From Blastocladiella emersonii ATCC 22665 (Eukaryota > Blastocladiomycota > Blastocladiomycetes > Blastocladiales > Blastocladiaceae), in the NCBI GenBank assembly GCA_025594325.1, contig JANHCV010000001.1:2108001-2172000 (forward strand): a DNA stretch of 64,000 nucleotides. The letters are read 5' to 3'. The translations under genes and the position numbers were made by a program. Below the pieces are notes generated by a model that was not told where the DNA came from, did no database searches, and was given only the letters and a program-made list of their open reading frames with translations. Shown one piece after another: positions 28,624 to 40,784 of the stretch; the first letter of the stretch is position 1, and each line of letters opens with the position of its first letter.

Positions 28624-29364
28624 TTAGGCCTTGATGGCCGCCTCGTAGCGGCGGGCGGCCTCGGCCCAGTTGATGACACCCCACACGTTCTTGAGGTACG
28701 CGGGACGGTCGTTAACGTACTGCAAATAAAAAGCGTGCTCCCACGCATCGACTGCTACGATCGGGGTACTGCCAGTCGTGGCCTCGAGGGGATCCTGGTT
28801 GGGAGTGGTGGTGATGATCAGGCGCTTGAGCTCCTTGTTGTAGGCGAGCCAGCCCCAGCCAGAGCCCTGGAGAGTGCCGGTCTGGGCGTTGAACTTGGCG
28901 ATGAGCTGGTCGAGCGAGCCGTAGTCGCGGTTGATGGCCGCGGCGAGCTCGCCCTGGGGCAGGTCAAAGTCCTTGGGCGAGCACAGGTTGGTCCAGAAGA
29001 GCGAGTGGTTGATGTGGCCGCCACCGTTGAACTTGAGGGCGCCCTGGAGCGCGATCTGGGCGCTCACGTCGTTCTTGGCCTGGGCCTCGGCGAGCTTCTC
29101 CTCGGCGATGTTGAGGTTGTTGACGTAGGCCTGGTGGTGCTTGGTGTGGTGCAGGGTCATGATCTTGTTCGAGATGACGGGCTCGAGGGCGTTGTAGTCG
29201 TAGGCTACACATGGTGTCGAAGATCAGCCGTCGTCGATGGCCGGTCCACGATGACGAGGCGGCGTACGGAGGTCGGGCAGCGTGTGCTTGGCGCGAGCAG
29301 CGGCGGCGCCGGCGAAGGCGCGGGCGGCCGCGGGTCGGACGGCGGCGGTGGTGGTGGCGAGCAT
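28624..29364 (-). CDS. SOD2: Mitochondrial manganese superoxide dismutase
   Basis: Exons 29364-29268 and 29204-28624 (63-nt intron), 225 aa. An Arg/Ala-rich, acid-free presequence ([19 protein letters not shown]) precedes the mature start [16 protein letters not shown]. Metal ligands sit in [11 protein letters not shown] (His), [11 protein letters not shown] (His) and [12 protein letters not shown] (Asp and His). [10 protein letters not shown] and the Gln-containing NGGG/AQTG segments are those of Mn/Fe SODs. It dismutates superoxide in the matrix. It is divergent from the glutathionyl-hydroquinone reductase gene over about 270 bp, suggesting joint stress control. Confidence 0.95.
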
Positions 29365-29638
29365 GGTGTTGATACGTTGCTTGTAGCGGGCGAGCGCACA
29401 AGGGGAGCCGGAACGCGATCGGGTCGCCTCGCGTTGGAAGAGCGGGATCCGCGCGGCGAGGTTGGGCAGGGACGCCGCGTGACCGCCACGCGTGCTCATG
29501 TCAGCGCTGAAACCACGTGCGGAAAACCCGCCGGTTTCAGAACGCGTCGGCGCGAGTCGGCCATCACGTAACCTTCGAGCAGTGGCGGCTCGCTCTCTCC
29601 CCAACGGCTCACCCGCTGTATATGAAGCGCTCGTCCCC

Positions 29639-31018
29639 ATGATCCGGACGGCCCTGCCTGCTCTCAACTTGATCTCAGCCGCTCGCCTGCCCACCGCCTC
29701 GGCCTCGCTCGCCCGTCGCACCATCGCCAGTCTCTCTGCTCGACGCATCAACACCCCCTCGCTCCGCACCATGTCGACCGAGGCCACCCCCGCTGTCGGC
29801 ACGCCCGCCGCGCAGCCCGCCGCGCAGCCCGCCGCGCAGCCCGCCGCGCAGCCCGCCGCGCAGCCCGCCGCCGCCGACGGCAAGGGCATCTTCAACTGGG
29901 CGTCCAAGGACGGCGAGTTCCGCCGCCAGGTGTCGTCGTTCCGCGACTGCATCTCGTCGGACCCGGGCGCGCGCTTCACGCCCGAGGCCGGCCGCTACCA
30001 CCTCTACGTGTCGCTGGCGTGCCCGTGGGCGCACCGCGTGCTGATCGTGCGCCAGCTCAAGGGCTTGCAGGATGCTATCACCGTCTCCACGGTCCACTAC
30101 CTGCTCGGCGAGAACGGCTGGGAGTTCCCCGAGTCCGAGGACGACTGCCCCGGCGCTACGTCCGACCACCTCTACGGCCTCCGCTTCCTCAAGGACCTGT
30201 ACTTCAAGGCCGAGCCCAACTACTCGGGCCGCTACACGGTGCCCGTGCTCTGGGACAAGAAGAACCAGACCATTGGTACCGCTGAGCTGCTGTCTCCGCA
30301 GTGTGTGGGGCGTGGCTAACCCTGTGAACTCCCGTGTAGTCAACAACGAGTCGTCCGAGATCATCCGCATGCTCAACACGACCTTTGACGCCTACGCCAA
30401 GCGCCCGGGCATCACCTTCTACCCCGACTCGCTCAAGACCGAGATCGACTCGGTGAACGACTGGATCTACTCGGACATCAACAACGGTCTGCTTGCTTGA
30501 CCAGTTCCGTGGCACTGGCGGTCCGGAAACTAACTCGTTCGTGCATAGGCGTGTACCGTTCGGGCTTCGCCACCTCGCAGGAGGCCTACGACCGCGCCGT
30601 GATCCCGCTGTTCGCGGCGCTGGACCGCGTCGAGGCCATGCTCGCCAAGAAGCACAAGGACGGCCCGTGGCTGCTGGGCAAGGAGTTCACCGAGGCCGAC
30701 ATCCGCCTCTTCACCACCATCGTCCGCTTCGACGCCGTCTACCACACCCACTTCAAGTGCAACCTGAAAACCATTGAGCACGGCTACCCGCACATTCAAC
30801 GCTGGGCCGCCAAGGTCTACGCGCTGCCCGGCGTCGCCAGCACCTGCGACTTTGACCACATCCGCCGCCACTACTACATGTCGCACATCCAGATCAACCC
30901 CTACCGGATCGTGCCCGTGGTACGCTCGCTCGGTTCGGGTCCTGGGTCACGTTTGGACACTGATTCTGACTTCTCGCGATTGTAGGCAAGCGGCCCCGAC
31001 TGGGCCAAGTACCTCTGA
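29639..31018 (+). CDS. Glutathionyl-hydroquinone reductase (omega-like GST, ECM4/GTO family)
   Basis: Exons 29639-30275, 30340-30486, 30549-30919, 30986-31018; 395 aa from ATG 29639. The catalytic Cys128 lies in LACPWAHRVLIVRQLKG; downstream come YTVPVLWDKK (cis-Pro), NNESSEIIRMLN and the C-terminal helical domain with LFTTIVRFDAVYHTHFKCN. These are hallmarks of the family that reduces glutathionyl-hydroquinones with glutathione. Residues 1-44 are Arg/Ser/Leu-rich without acids, like a mitochondrial presequence. A second in-frame ATG at 29771 (MSTEATP) would give a cytosolic form. A TATATGA at 29619 is so near the first ATG that transcripts may begin after it, favouring 29771. A five-unit AAQP repeat precedes the domain. 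Confidence 0.9.
29807..29866 (+). repeat. 12-bp coding minisatellite (AAQP x5)
   Basis: Five tandem copies of GCCGCGCAGCCC inside the reductase gene, encoding Ala-Ala-Gln-Pro five times. The near-perfect identity suggests recent expansion and probable length polymorphism. It lies in the linker before the catalytic domain. Confidence 0.9.
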
Positions 31019-31070
31019 GCATCTCGAGCTCGTGTTCGTGTCGACGCGACAGAGAAGGTATAAATGTCAG

Positions 31071-34000
31071 TTACATTGTGTGTCCATCGTCATCTCGCCA
31101 CTGAGAGCAGCACGACTCCACGCCGGGCCACGACGGCTCCTGGCGAGTCGCGATGCCTCGCCCGCAGTATTGGCGGCGCTGGAACGGCATCACGCGAGAC
31201 GCTGAGCAGCGGGACTGCCTTGGCCACCGTCCTCGGTGGGGCTGACCTTGGCGGGTACGGGACGGCGATGCGCGGGTGCAGTTTGCGGTGCTTATCTTGA
31301 GCGGCGCGATCCTACCATGGCAAGGCGTCAGACTATGCGCGCTGAGCGAGACGGATGAGCGACGTACCCGGTCCTTGACAAAGTCCTCAAACGATGGACT
31401 ATGCTTGAGCTTAGCCGGCCGGTCGCCATCGTCGTCCTTCCTGACGTGTTTCCGCCGCTTCTTGCGCGAGGACCGCTTCTTCTCCTCCGCGTCGTGCACC
31501 TCGGCCGTGATCTCGCCCACGGACACGCCCGGCGCGAGTGCGGGTGCCTGATCTGCTGGAGCGGGAAGCGGCGGCGGCGGCGGTGCGGCCTGGACCACGA
31601 CGAGTTGCCGGAGATCCGACGACAGCCGCGCCATAGCGTCGACGAGCGTCTCAACCATGGCCTGCGACTGACTCGGCGCCGCTGGTGGTACAGGCGGCGA
31701 TTCCAACTCGTCGTCACCATGGCCCGCGTCGGACGCGAACGAAACGGTGCGCTGAAGCGAGCCCGATGACCCGTTGCGCTGCACCGACCGGCCGCTGAGC
31801 GAGCGCAGCGACGAGTGTCGCGACGACGTGTGCGCGGATTCGTCGCGGATCGACTCGAGGATGCTGCCCTCGCCGTCACCGTCGTCGTCGGGCGCGTTGA
31901 AGCTCGCGGAACGGTGCAGCTGGTCCGGGTCGACCTCTTCGAGCACATCGCCCTCGTCGCTGGCCGCGGCGAGCGACCTCGTCGATCCGCGAACACTCGT
32001 TGCCGCCGACGACTGAGTCCGCGACGAGATGGACCGGTGGCTCGACGACATGAGCGACCGCGACCCGCCTGCCCTTGCGCTTCGCGGACGCGGCGCAGGC
32101 GGGAACGGGTCCTCGTCGTCCTCGTCGTCCTCGAACGGCTCTCCCTCGGCCGCGAGTGACGCGCTAGCCGAACCTGTCTCGGCGTCGACGGGCGGGTACG
32201 GGACGTTGAACGGCTCACGCACCGGAAAGCTGGAGCACCACGACGCCGACGCGCCGCAGTCGTCTTGGCTCGGCGCCTCGACTTCGATCTCGGCCGTCAC
32301 CACCTGCTGCTGCTCCTCATCCCCGCCGAACGTCTCGGGCGGACCCCAGTCCATGACCTTGGCGGGGAGGAGCGACGGAAACCGCGGCTGCCAGTACGCG
32401 CGTGCGCGCTCAAACACGCTCGTCGTCGGGTCACCCGCGGCCGCGGGGACCGCGAGAACGTGGTCGTGGAGGACGGGCAGGACCTCGTCGCAGAACACGC
32501 GGAACCGTGGGTCGTCGAGCAGCGCGGCGACGCGGTCGACGCCGGCGGGTGCGGGGACGGGACCGTCGGGTGTCTGTGGCGACTGCGGGTCGTCGAAGCC
32601 CGATGGGTTCCACGCCATCCACGAGTGCGCAGCACTGGCCATGGTCGGTGCGAGTCCGCCGGTCCATGCGACGCCGTCAAGCGGCGCGGTCACGGTCTCG
32701 GCGACGATCATGCTCGTGACGCGCGGGTTGAGCAGCGCGCCGAGGCCGTCGAGGACCGCGAGGACTGATTCGCGCGACACGTCGTCTCTCTCATCATCAT
32801 CCTCGTCGTCGCTCGGGCGCCGGCGGCGCCGACCCCGCCGACCCGAGAGCACCGCGCGCAGCGCGGTCGCCGCGAGCCGGACCACGGCGGCCTCGCCAAA
32901 CACGTCGTCAAAGTGCGCGAGCAGGAGGACGTGCTCGACCCAGGTGACGGACGTGGGCGCGAGTCCCGCGGCGTCGCCGCCGTGGAGCCGGAGCGGCGCG
33001 ACGACCTGGTTGCGCAGCTCGATCGCATAGAGCACGCGGAGGACGCGGAACAGGCCGCCGCCGGGCACACTCGAGCGCGCTGCGGCCGCGAGCTGTACCG
33101 CGCACCGCAGCCAGTCGATGAGCGGGACCAGCGCATACGCCACGTCGGCGGGCCACCGCTCGTGCTCGTTTTCGAAGATGGTCTGCTGCAGCAGGTATGC
33201 GACGGTCGGGTACGTGTGCAGCACGGGACCCCAGTCGGCGCTCGTCGCGGCGGTGCCGGCGCTCGAGCTCGCGGTGCGGCGCGACGACTTGGATCCGCGG
33301 CGCGGGGGAGCAGCGGGAGGGGCATTGGCAATCGCTGATGCGGCCGTCTCCTTGGCCTTAGACGCGCCGGCGCCAAACGAGGCGGACGGCGGCAGCTCGG
33401 CACGCACGACGCGCGCGATGTGGTCCATGACGCGCTCGAAAAAGTGTCCGTGGACCGCGCCGAGGAGCGCCGCGAGATCGCCCGTCGTGTCAGCCATGGT
33501 CATCTGCACCACGAACCGCGCCGCGTCCACGTCACCGCCCGCGAGGAGCCACGAGAGCAGGTCGTCGACGACGGTCGCCGTCTGGAGCGCGACATCATCA
33601 TCGTTCTCGTTGGACTGCCCCGCGTGCTGCGCGGCCGAGAGCGCACACACGAGGACGTTGGGCCACGTTGACGCCCACGCGGCCATGGCGCCCGCATCGG
33701 CGACGGTCGCGAGCACCTTGTTGAGCAGCAGCGCATCGCGCGCCTGCATCGCGGCGGCGAGGGCGGCCGACGGGTCGAACAGGTCGGCGCGCTCGCGCGC
33801 GAACGCGAGGAGCGACGGTGTGTTGGCGGGGATCCAGCGGTCGGGGTCGAACGGTGACGGGACCGTGATGGCAACCGGCACTCCGCCACCCTCGCGCTGC
33901 AGCGCCTGGACGACCTGGACGACGAGCCGGATCCACCCCATGCGCACGCAGTTGACCGTGTCCGCGGCCTCGTCGTCGCCGCCGAGCGCCTCCCACGCGC

Positions 34001-36778
34001 CAGGCGCGAGCGTCAACTGGAACTGGCGGTGCGCCGTGGCCCAGTCGCCGTTCATGAGCGAGTACAGGAACCGCATCTTGACGTCGAACGCGGTCTGCGG
34101 CGAGCCCTCGTCGGTGAGCAGCGCAAAGTGGCCCTCCTCGATGAACGTGATGGCGACCTCGGTCACGCCGTCCGCCCGCATCGCGTCAAACGCGTCCGCG
34201 TCGGGCAGACAGTTGCGCGACTCGGCCATGGCCAGCATCCGCACGCACTCGAGAAGCACGGTGCGGCCCTGTGACGGCGTCGCCGACGCGGCCGTGACGT
34301 ACAGCTGCTCCTCGAGGTGCCGCCAGCCCATGGACCACGCGAACATGGCGCCGCTGCCGGACGCGTCGTCGTGCTGAAGCTGCGCAGCGAGCCACCGCCG
34401 CGTGTGCTGCGCGACGTGCAGCGCCGCGTAATCGACACCAGTCCACGCCGTCTGGATGAGAAGCCGCTCCATGAGCCGCGCGGCAATCGAGACGCCGAGG
34501 AGTAGCCGCGGACCGCGGCACGGTAACCACAGCTGGTCGAGGCACTGCAGCAGCGTCGAGACGGCGACCGTGCTGAGGGACGCGAGGTTCCCCGTGCCGC
34601 TCGTGCCCGAACGCAGGAAGCCCGAGCGGGCGCTTGGCCGACGCGACCCGCTACTACCGTTAACGCTCGTGGCGTGGCCGCTCGAGTCGAGCTGCAACAT
34701 CTGCGTCTCCTGCGCCGCATCGAGTGCTGCGGCGAGAACGCGGTCGAGCGTGGCGAGAAAGCGCGCGTCCTGGACCTCGGGCGCGACGTCGAGCGACTGC
34801 AGCGGGATCGGGCCCGTCACGACCGCGTCCTCCTCCTCGGTCGACAGCGGGTCGAGCACCCACGGCTGCTGGCCGAGATCCACCGCGTCGGTCCACACGC
34901 GCAGACGGCGGATCGCGGTGAGGTGCAGCGGGACGAGCGTGCCGCGTGCGTGCGCAAAGAACGGGACGCGCAGCTGTTCGGCCGAGAGCAGGTCCGGGAG
35001 CGCGGCGGTGGCGAACGGCGGGCGCAGGGCGACGACGCCCTGGCCGTCCGTCGCCAGCACCCAGTACTCGACCTGGCGCGGCGACTTGGCCCCGTCCGTC
35101 TGCCGGCCGCTGGTCGGGACCTCGACGGCCGCCGAGACGAGGCAGTGCCGGGTCCACGCGGCCGAGGGCGTCTTGGGCGCGCGCGATGGGAGAGCCGTCG
35201 GGATGGTCTGCAGCGGCTTTGCGCTCGCGGTCCCGGCGGCCCGCGACGCTGATGGCCGGCGCAGCGTGAGCTTCGACTGGCTGATATCGCCGCCGCGCAT
35301 GAACCGCGCATTCAAGTCGTCGACGATCTCGGGCGCCTGCGAGACGCGGCCGGACGGCGTGACCCAGACCAGCCGGCCGGACCGCGACAGGAGCGCGAGG
35401 AGTGGGAGGTCGGGCTGCGCGAGCCATGTCATGGACACGACGGGGTCGAGCATCCCGGTCGCGACGCTGGAATTTGCGCCGAACGCGGATGCCGGCGCGG
35501 CGTCGAGGCTCGCCGACGACTGGCCGGTCGTAGCGGCGTTCGAGTCGAAGAAGCGCGTCGGCGTGAGGACAATGGCCGATGGACTCGCCGTTCCGACGCC
35601 GTCGAGGAGCAGGATGCGCTGGCCCTGCATCCGCGGCCCCCACGCCGCCGTGCTGGGACTCTGCGGGTCCGCGGGACCGGAGCCAGCCGTAGCGCCGCGC
35701 GACGTGGACCCGTGGATGAGGAGCGCGATCCTCCCCGTCGGCGCGTGGACCGCGAGCTCGACGGCCATGTCGCCAAGGATCCGCGACTCGCGGACAGGTG
35801 CGGCGCGCAGAAACCCGCCGGGCGACCACGAGTCTGGCGTGTCGACGAGAAAGCGGTGCTGCAGGCAGTGGAGCACGCTCGACTTGTGCCGCTGCGCGGT
35901 GACGGCGACGAGGTGCACGGCGACGGGCACGCGGCCGTCGCCATCGGCGCCTTGGCTCTGCGCGAGACAGCCAATGTAGCGGACGAGGACCTGGTCCCCG
36001 GACCACGCGACGTGGACCGTAACGGCGGGCTGCGTTGCGACGACGGGGCACGCGAGCTGCGTCCACACGCCGGTCGGCGGGGGCGGTTTCTCGTCGGTGC
36101 CGCGCCGTTTGGAGGGAGTCGGTGGTGCCGATCCGCTTCCGCTCACCGCGGATTTACGCAGGCCAGCGATCGTGGCGCGCACGTCGAGCGTAAAGACGGC
36201 GTTGAACTCGGACACGATGGCGACGGAGCCGCCGTCGTCCGAGACGAAGACGGACTTGACGCGGTGCGAGAAGAGCGGAGGGAGGCCGACCTGGCAGCCC
36301 CAGTCCGGCGTCGCGCCTGCTGCTGTAGATGCGCGCAGGGAGGCGGGGTCGACGGTCATGACGCGGTACATGGCCTCGAGATCGACGTGGACGAGGCACG
36401 GTCCGGGAACGAGGGAGACAAAGTGGCGGCCTACGTGCCGATGAGTGTGAGCTGTCACGTCGGCGAGTTGACCGCGGTTTGTGGTACCATTTGGAGACGA
36501 GAACGACTGGGTTGCAAAGTTGAGGTCAGGAAACGTAGCGACGAGCTGGTTGAGTGCACGCGGCGTCTTGTGGCCGGGGCTCCACAGCAGCGTGTCGCCG
36601 AGGTGCGCAAACTGCTTGTGCTTCTTCTTGTCGAGCTACGCAACCCTCGCAGCGTCAGTCGACTGAAAGACGAGAAGCAAAGAGGAGAACTCACCCATGT
36701 CGTCAATGGAGCCCCGAGGCCGACGGCGGCAACGTTGGTGAAGGGGTGCGCGGCGAGGAATCCGCCATCGAGTGCCAT
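31071..36778 (-). CDS. 1882-aa protein of unknown family (propeller-like N-terminus, helical middle)
   Basis: Exons 36778-36695 and 36635-31071 (59-nt intron). The N-terminal ~500 residues contain repeated beta-rich segments ending in hydrophobic-Asp-Val patterns (SVFVSDDGGSVAIVSEF; LPLLALLSRSGRLVWVT), consistent with WD/propeller blades. About residues 600-1300 are Ala/Leu-rich helical repeats with conserved-looking Trp (FAWSMGWRHLEEQLYV, LYSLMNGDWATAHRQF). The C-terminal ~400 residues are Ser/Asp-rich with a basic SSRKKRRKHVRKDD patch. Propeller plus helical solenoid is the plan of trafficking or ciliary coat-like proteins; a CPLANE1-type ciliary protein is one guess, not demonstrated. The gene is convergent with the reductase, leaving only 52 bp. 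Confidence 0.65.
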
Positions 36779-37110
36779 GGTTGCAGTGGGTGCTCTAGCT
36801 GTCGTGTTTCATGGAGTGTACATGGATGTGTGCGTCTATGCGTTTCTAGGCGCCGAGAGGAAAAAAGCGTCACAGAGCGCAGGAGTACGAGGGGGGAGAC
36901 ACACGCGACGCGATCAGCGCGACGCGTCTCCAATGTGGCGATGACATCGCGTGACGCCCTTCCCCGACCAAGTCGCTCCGCCGCGCACGCGTAACTCACT
37001 CGGCGCGACGCGTTCTCGGCGATCCCGCTTGCTGCAACGCACGCACCACGGCCCCTCTTGCAACGTAACTGCGCGCACTTGCGACCCGACCGCCACCTGT
37101 CATCGCCACC
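36779..37110. promoter_or_regulatory. Divergent promoter with three ACGCGT boxes
   Basis: 332 bp between the start codons of the 1882-aa gene and the V-ATPase c'' gene. ACGCGT occurs near 36922, 36987 and 37008. No gene is supported. Confidence 0.5.
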
Positions 37111-37853
37111 ATGGGAGCTCTGGGCTATGCATCGAGCCCAGCGGCCTACGCCGTGTACACGGTCGCCGCCACCATCGTCATCGGCCTCTACCTCACGCTG
37201 ACGGGCTACGGCGAGTCGTTCGACGTCGGCTCGTACCTCCTCGCCATCTCGCCCTACATGTGGGCGTCGACGGGCATCGCGCTCGCCATTGGCCTGTCGG
37301 TCGTGGGCGCCGCCTGGTACGCGCAAGCGCGCAACCGCGTGGGCTCGTTCGAGTGATAGCTCACCCGGATCGGCGCGCGGTGTAGGGGTATCTTCGCCGT
37401 CGGCGCGAGTATCCTCGGTGCCGGTGTCAAGGCGCCGCGGATCACGACCAAGAACCTCGTCAGGTACGCTCGCGTGTCGCGCTCGCACACGGCAACCACC
37501 ATCGTCTCACCCCCTCACCCCGTAGCATCATCTTCTGCGAGGCCGTGGCCATCTACGGCATCATCGTCGCCATCGTGTTCTCGGCCAAGCTCGGCGCCGT
37601 GAGCACGTACACGGCGGCTTCGTACTTTACGGGCTACGCCATCTTCTGGTCGGGCGTGACGGTCGGCCTGTGCAACGTGGCGTGCGGCGTCGCCGTGGGC
37701 CTGACGGGCTCCTCGACAGCGCTCGCCGACGCCCACGACTCGCAGCTCTTCGTCAAGGTGCTCGTCATCGGCATCTTCGGCTCCGTCATCGGCATGTTCG
37801 GCCTTATCGTCGCCCTGCTGCAGACGGGCAAGGCACCCGACTTCAAGGTCTGA
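37111..37853 (+). CDS. VMA16: V-type ATPase proteolipid subunit c''
   Basis: Exons 37111-37316, 37386-37463, 37526-37853; 203 aa. Five hydrophobic helices, starting [20 protein letters not shown]. The segments [20 protein letters not shown] and [15 protein letters not shown] carry the buried proton-carrying Glu100, matching c'' (yeast Vma16 has the equivalent Glu in its third TM) rather than c/c'. The last helices [20 protein letters not shown] complete the ring subunit. It forms the V0 rotor with c and c' in vacuole and Golgi membranes. The VMA10 gene lies 7 kb downstream. Confidence 0.95.
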
Positions 37854-37946
37854 TCGGGATCGCTGTCCCGCGCTCCTGTCCCATCGCCCCTCTCCCTCCA
37901 CAATACCAAGCATCTCAGTTGAATTTGATGTATTTCCCCCTCGATT

Positions 37947-40545
37947 TCACGGCGGCGGCAGGTCCCCGCGACACGTCGGGCACGACAGCCGGTGCTCGAG
38001 CGCCAGCGCCAGGCACTCGTGGTGGTAAAAGTGCCCGCACGGCGTCCGCGCGATCCGCGTCCGCCCGACCTCTTCACGTCGGTCCACCAGCGGCGCCATG
38101 CACACGGCGCACAGCGGGAGCTCGTGAGCCGGCGCCGCAACGAGCGCGTGGGACGCGGGCCGCATCAGCGCACGGCGATGGTCGTCGCCGTCGTCGCGTT
38201 CCCGCGAGTCCTCGACCTCGTCGTCGCTGCTGTCGATCGCGACCGCCTCGAACCGCGGCCGCAGCGGCGACGTTGGGGACGCGGGGCGCGACGCGGGACG
38301 AGATGACGCGGTCGCCGGGAAGCAGTGCGCGAGGACCTCGTCGGTGCTCGCCGTGTAGTCGTAGTACGCGACGCGGAACCGGCGCGGCATCCACCACGAC
38401 GGCCACAGGACGCGCTGCGACACCAGGAACGTGCTTTGGACCGTGACCCAGATCAGCGTGCCGAGCATCCACGCGCGGTACGGCTCGCCGTACTGGCCCA
38501 TGGTCATGAGGTTGTCCGGGCACAGCGTCAGGTACGCCGGGAACAGCAGCCGCACCGCGAGGCCGGCGAGGGTCCACAGGACCGAGCCCGGCGGGACGCT
38601 GCCGTGTTTCGCGGACCGCACGATCTGCGGCAGCGGGTAGCTGAAGAGTAGGACGAGCGGGACGCCGAAGATGAACGGGAAACGTGCCTCGTCGAACATG
38701 GTCAACTGGAACATGTTGAACCCGAAGACCACGATGTCTACCGCGTTGACGACAACGTCAGTAGCCCGGAATGCGGTGGCGGGGAGCGTCATAACGTACA
38801 GAAGATCACGAACTTGGCCGTGGACGGCTGCAGGATGCTGGGCTGGAAGCGGTGCGCGGCCATGACCTTGGAGAGGAACCGCCACGAGAAGAACAGGACG
38901 TGGGTCACCTCGAAGAACGAGCACGCCATGTACACGGTAACGAGGTCATCTATACGTGCAGCCGCTCGGGTCAGCATTGGTGCGCGAGATTTTGACATCA
39001 GCCGGCGGACCTCGTGAGATCGTCATGTACACGTAGAACACGGAGTAGTACGAGTCGATGATCAGCGTCCCGGCGAGGGAGAACAGGCTCCACTTGAACG
39101 TGTCCTGTGCAGCGACCGCGTGAGCGAGCGTGGATAAGCGGAGCCGGGAACGAGCGTACCGAGGGCGATCCGCACGCCTCGATCTGCCGCACCGCGATGA
39201 ACAGCTTGATCGCCGCCTGCGCAAGGAAAGCGAGCGCGAGGTGCGCGTCGCGCTGGTCCGTAGCCATGAAGCTGGTTCCGCGGAACGGCGCGGCGGGGGC
39301 CGTCACGAGCGTGATGTTGCAGTTGGCCGACTCGAGGACCCAGTGTGAGTCGAGCGGCGGGAGTTTGGGAACAAAGAGCCCCGTTGGGTTCTGGTACTCG
39401 TCGTACGTCCGCGCCAGCATCGCGGCCGTCATGTTGAGCGGCCGCGTCTGCGCGTAGACGAACCAGGTGCACGCGGACGCGACGAGGTCTGGGTCGGACC
39501 GCGGCTCGCGCTCGGCGCCGCTCAGCCACCGCTCCACGAGGGACCGGTACGTGTCAAGGTCCTGCTTGAGCGGGTCGATGGCGGCGGTCCGGTTCACGTC
39601 GGGCGGGAGCGTGCCGAGGATGTCGGTGGCGTTGGCTTTTGTCCTACCTCGGTCCGTGGTCAGTGTTGCGAGAATGGGTAACGATCACCGTGACAACGTA
39701 CCGCGCATTGGCGTGGCCGAAGAGCGACCCCTGCGGCGTGATGACCGCGGTCCCGAAAAAGTAGTACCGCGGCGGGCCGAGGTCGGTCGCGTTTTTGAAG
39801 CTAATGCGGAACTGCGCGACCGTGGTGCGGTTCTCGCCCGGCCCACTGGCGCCGCGCGGGAGGCGGTTGTTCATGGTGACGAAGGCGGAGATGTCAGTCG
39901 TCAAGCTCATATTGGACTTGCGCGGGATCGCGAGGCGGCCGAGCGAGGTGAGACTTCCTGGACGCTCCAATCGACGAGTCAGCACGACGAGCACATCGTC
40001 GGGCGGGCTGAGGACGGCGCACCGTGATAGTATCCGGAATGGTTTGTGTGATGCGTCGTATTTGGCGGGAGCGGGCCGAGTGTCGTGCGCCAGCGCTCGA
40101 CCTCGTGCCTGGCGGGCGCCGTGAGGTTCTACAGCGACCCGAGCGTCACAATCCCGCCCAACAAATGCGCTCGCGCGCTCCACCGTACCCCGTAGATGTT
40201 CGGTATCGCCAATGTCGAGTTTGGGTACGCCTCGAGCCCGGCGTACTGCTCATTCAACCGGTCGAGCAGCCGCTGCAGCGCGGTGCGCGCGCTGTCGTCG
40301 CTGGTGAAGTAGTTCCAGATCAGGACGGCGGCGTAGATGATGCCCACGTAGAGCAGCCACTCGCGGAGCCACGCCCACGCGCTCCTCCGCGGCGGCTCTG
40401 CGGGCGGTGTTGCCGCGGGCGCCGGGAGCCCATCGTCTGCGCCTGCTGCCGCCGCGGTTGGTGGTGGCGGTGCTGGCGCTGGCGCGGGCGGCGGCGCGAC
40501 CGTGGTCGGGAGCAGCGGCTCGGTTTGATTGGATGTTGATGACAT
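37947..40545 (-). CDS. TUL1: Transmembrane RING-H2 E3 ubiquitin ligase, TUL1/DSC1-like
   Basis: Seven exons: 40545-40189, 40128-40023, 39957-39702, 39643-39160, 39104-39011, 38949-38800, 38737-37947; 745 aa. Low-complexity N-terminus, first TM (EWLLYVGIIYAAVLIWNYF), a large lumenal domain with N-glycosylation sites (NLTAP, NHSG, NRTT, NATD, NRTA, NMTA), several TM segments (LAFLAQAAIKLFIAVRQIEA; LAGTLIIDSYYSVFYVYMTI; IFGVPLVLLFSYPLP), and a C-terminal RING-H2 (CAVCMAPL...TPCGHFYHHECL...CPTCR). Lumenal domain plus polytopic membrane part plus C-terminal RING is the Tul1/Dsc1/FLY1 layout, the catalytic subunit of the Golgi/endosome DSC complex that removes misplaced membrane proteins and, in some fungi, activates SREBP. 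Confidence 0.85.
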
Positions 40546-40784
40546 TTGCAGGAGGTTACATGGAAGCGTGGTGCATGGCAGTTGCGAGCGGAGTGCAGGT
40601 CGGAGGTGCGAGGTTAGGTCGGTGGCCAGCGGTCGCGGCGCGCCGACCTGCATCCAACAGCGCGCCGATCTTCCTTCTCTCTCCCTCCTCTCATGGACTC
40701 AACCACGCTGATGAACTCGAATGAACTTGGCTGCCTGTAGCCTCTGATCCAGCAACCTTCGTAATCCACGAGAAACCCACCACT

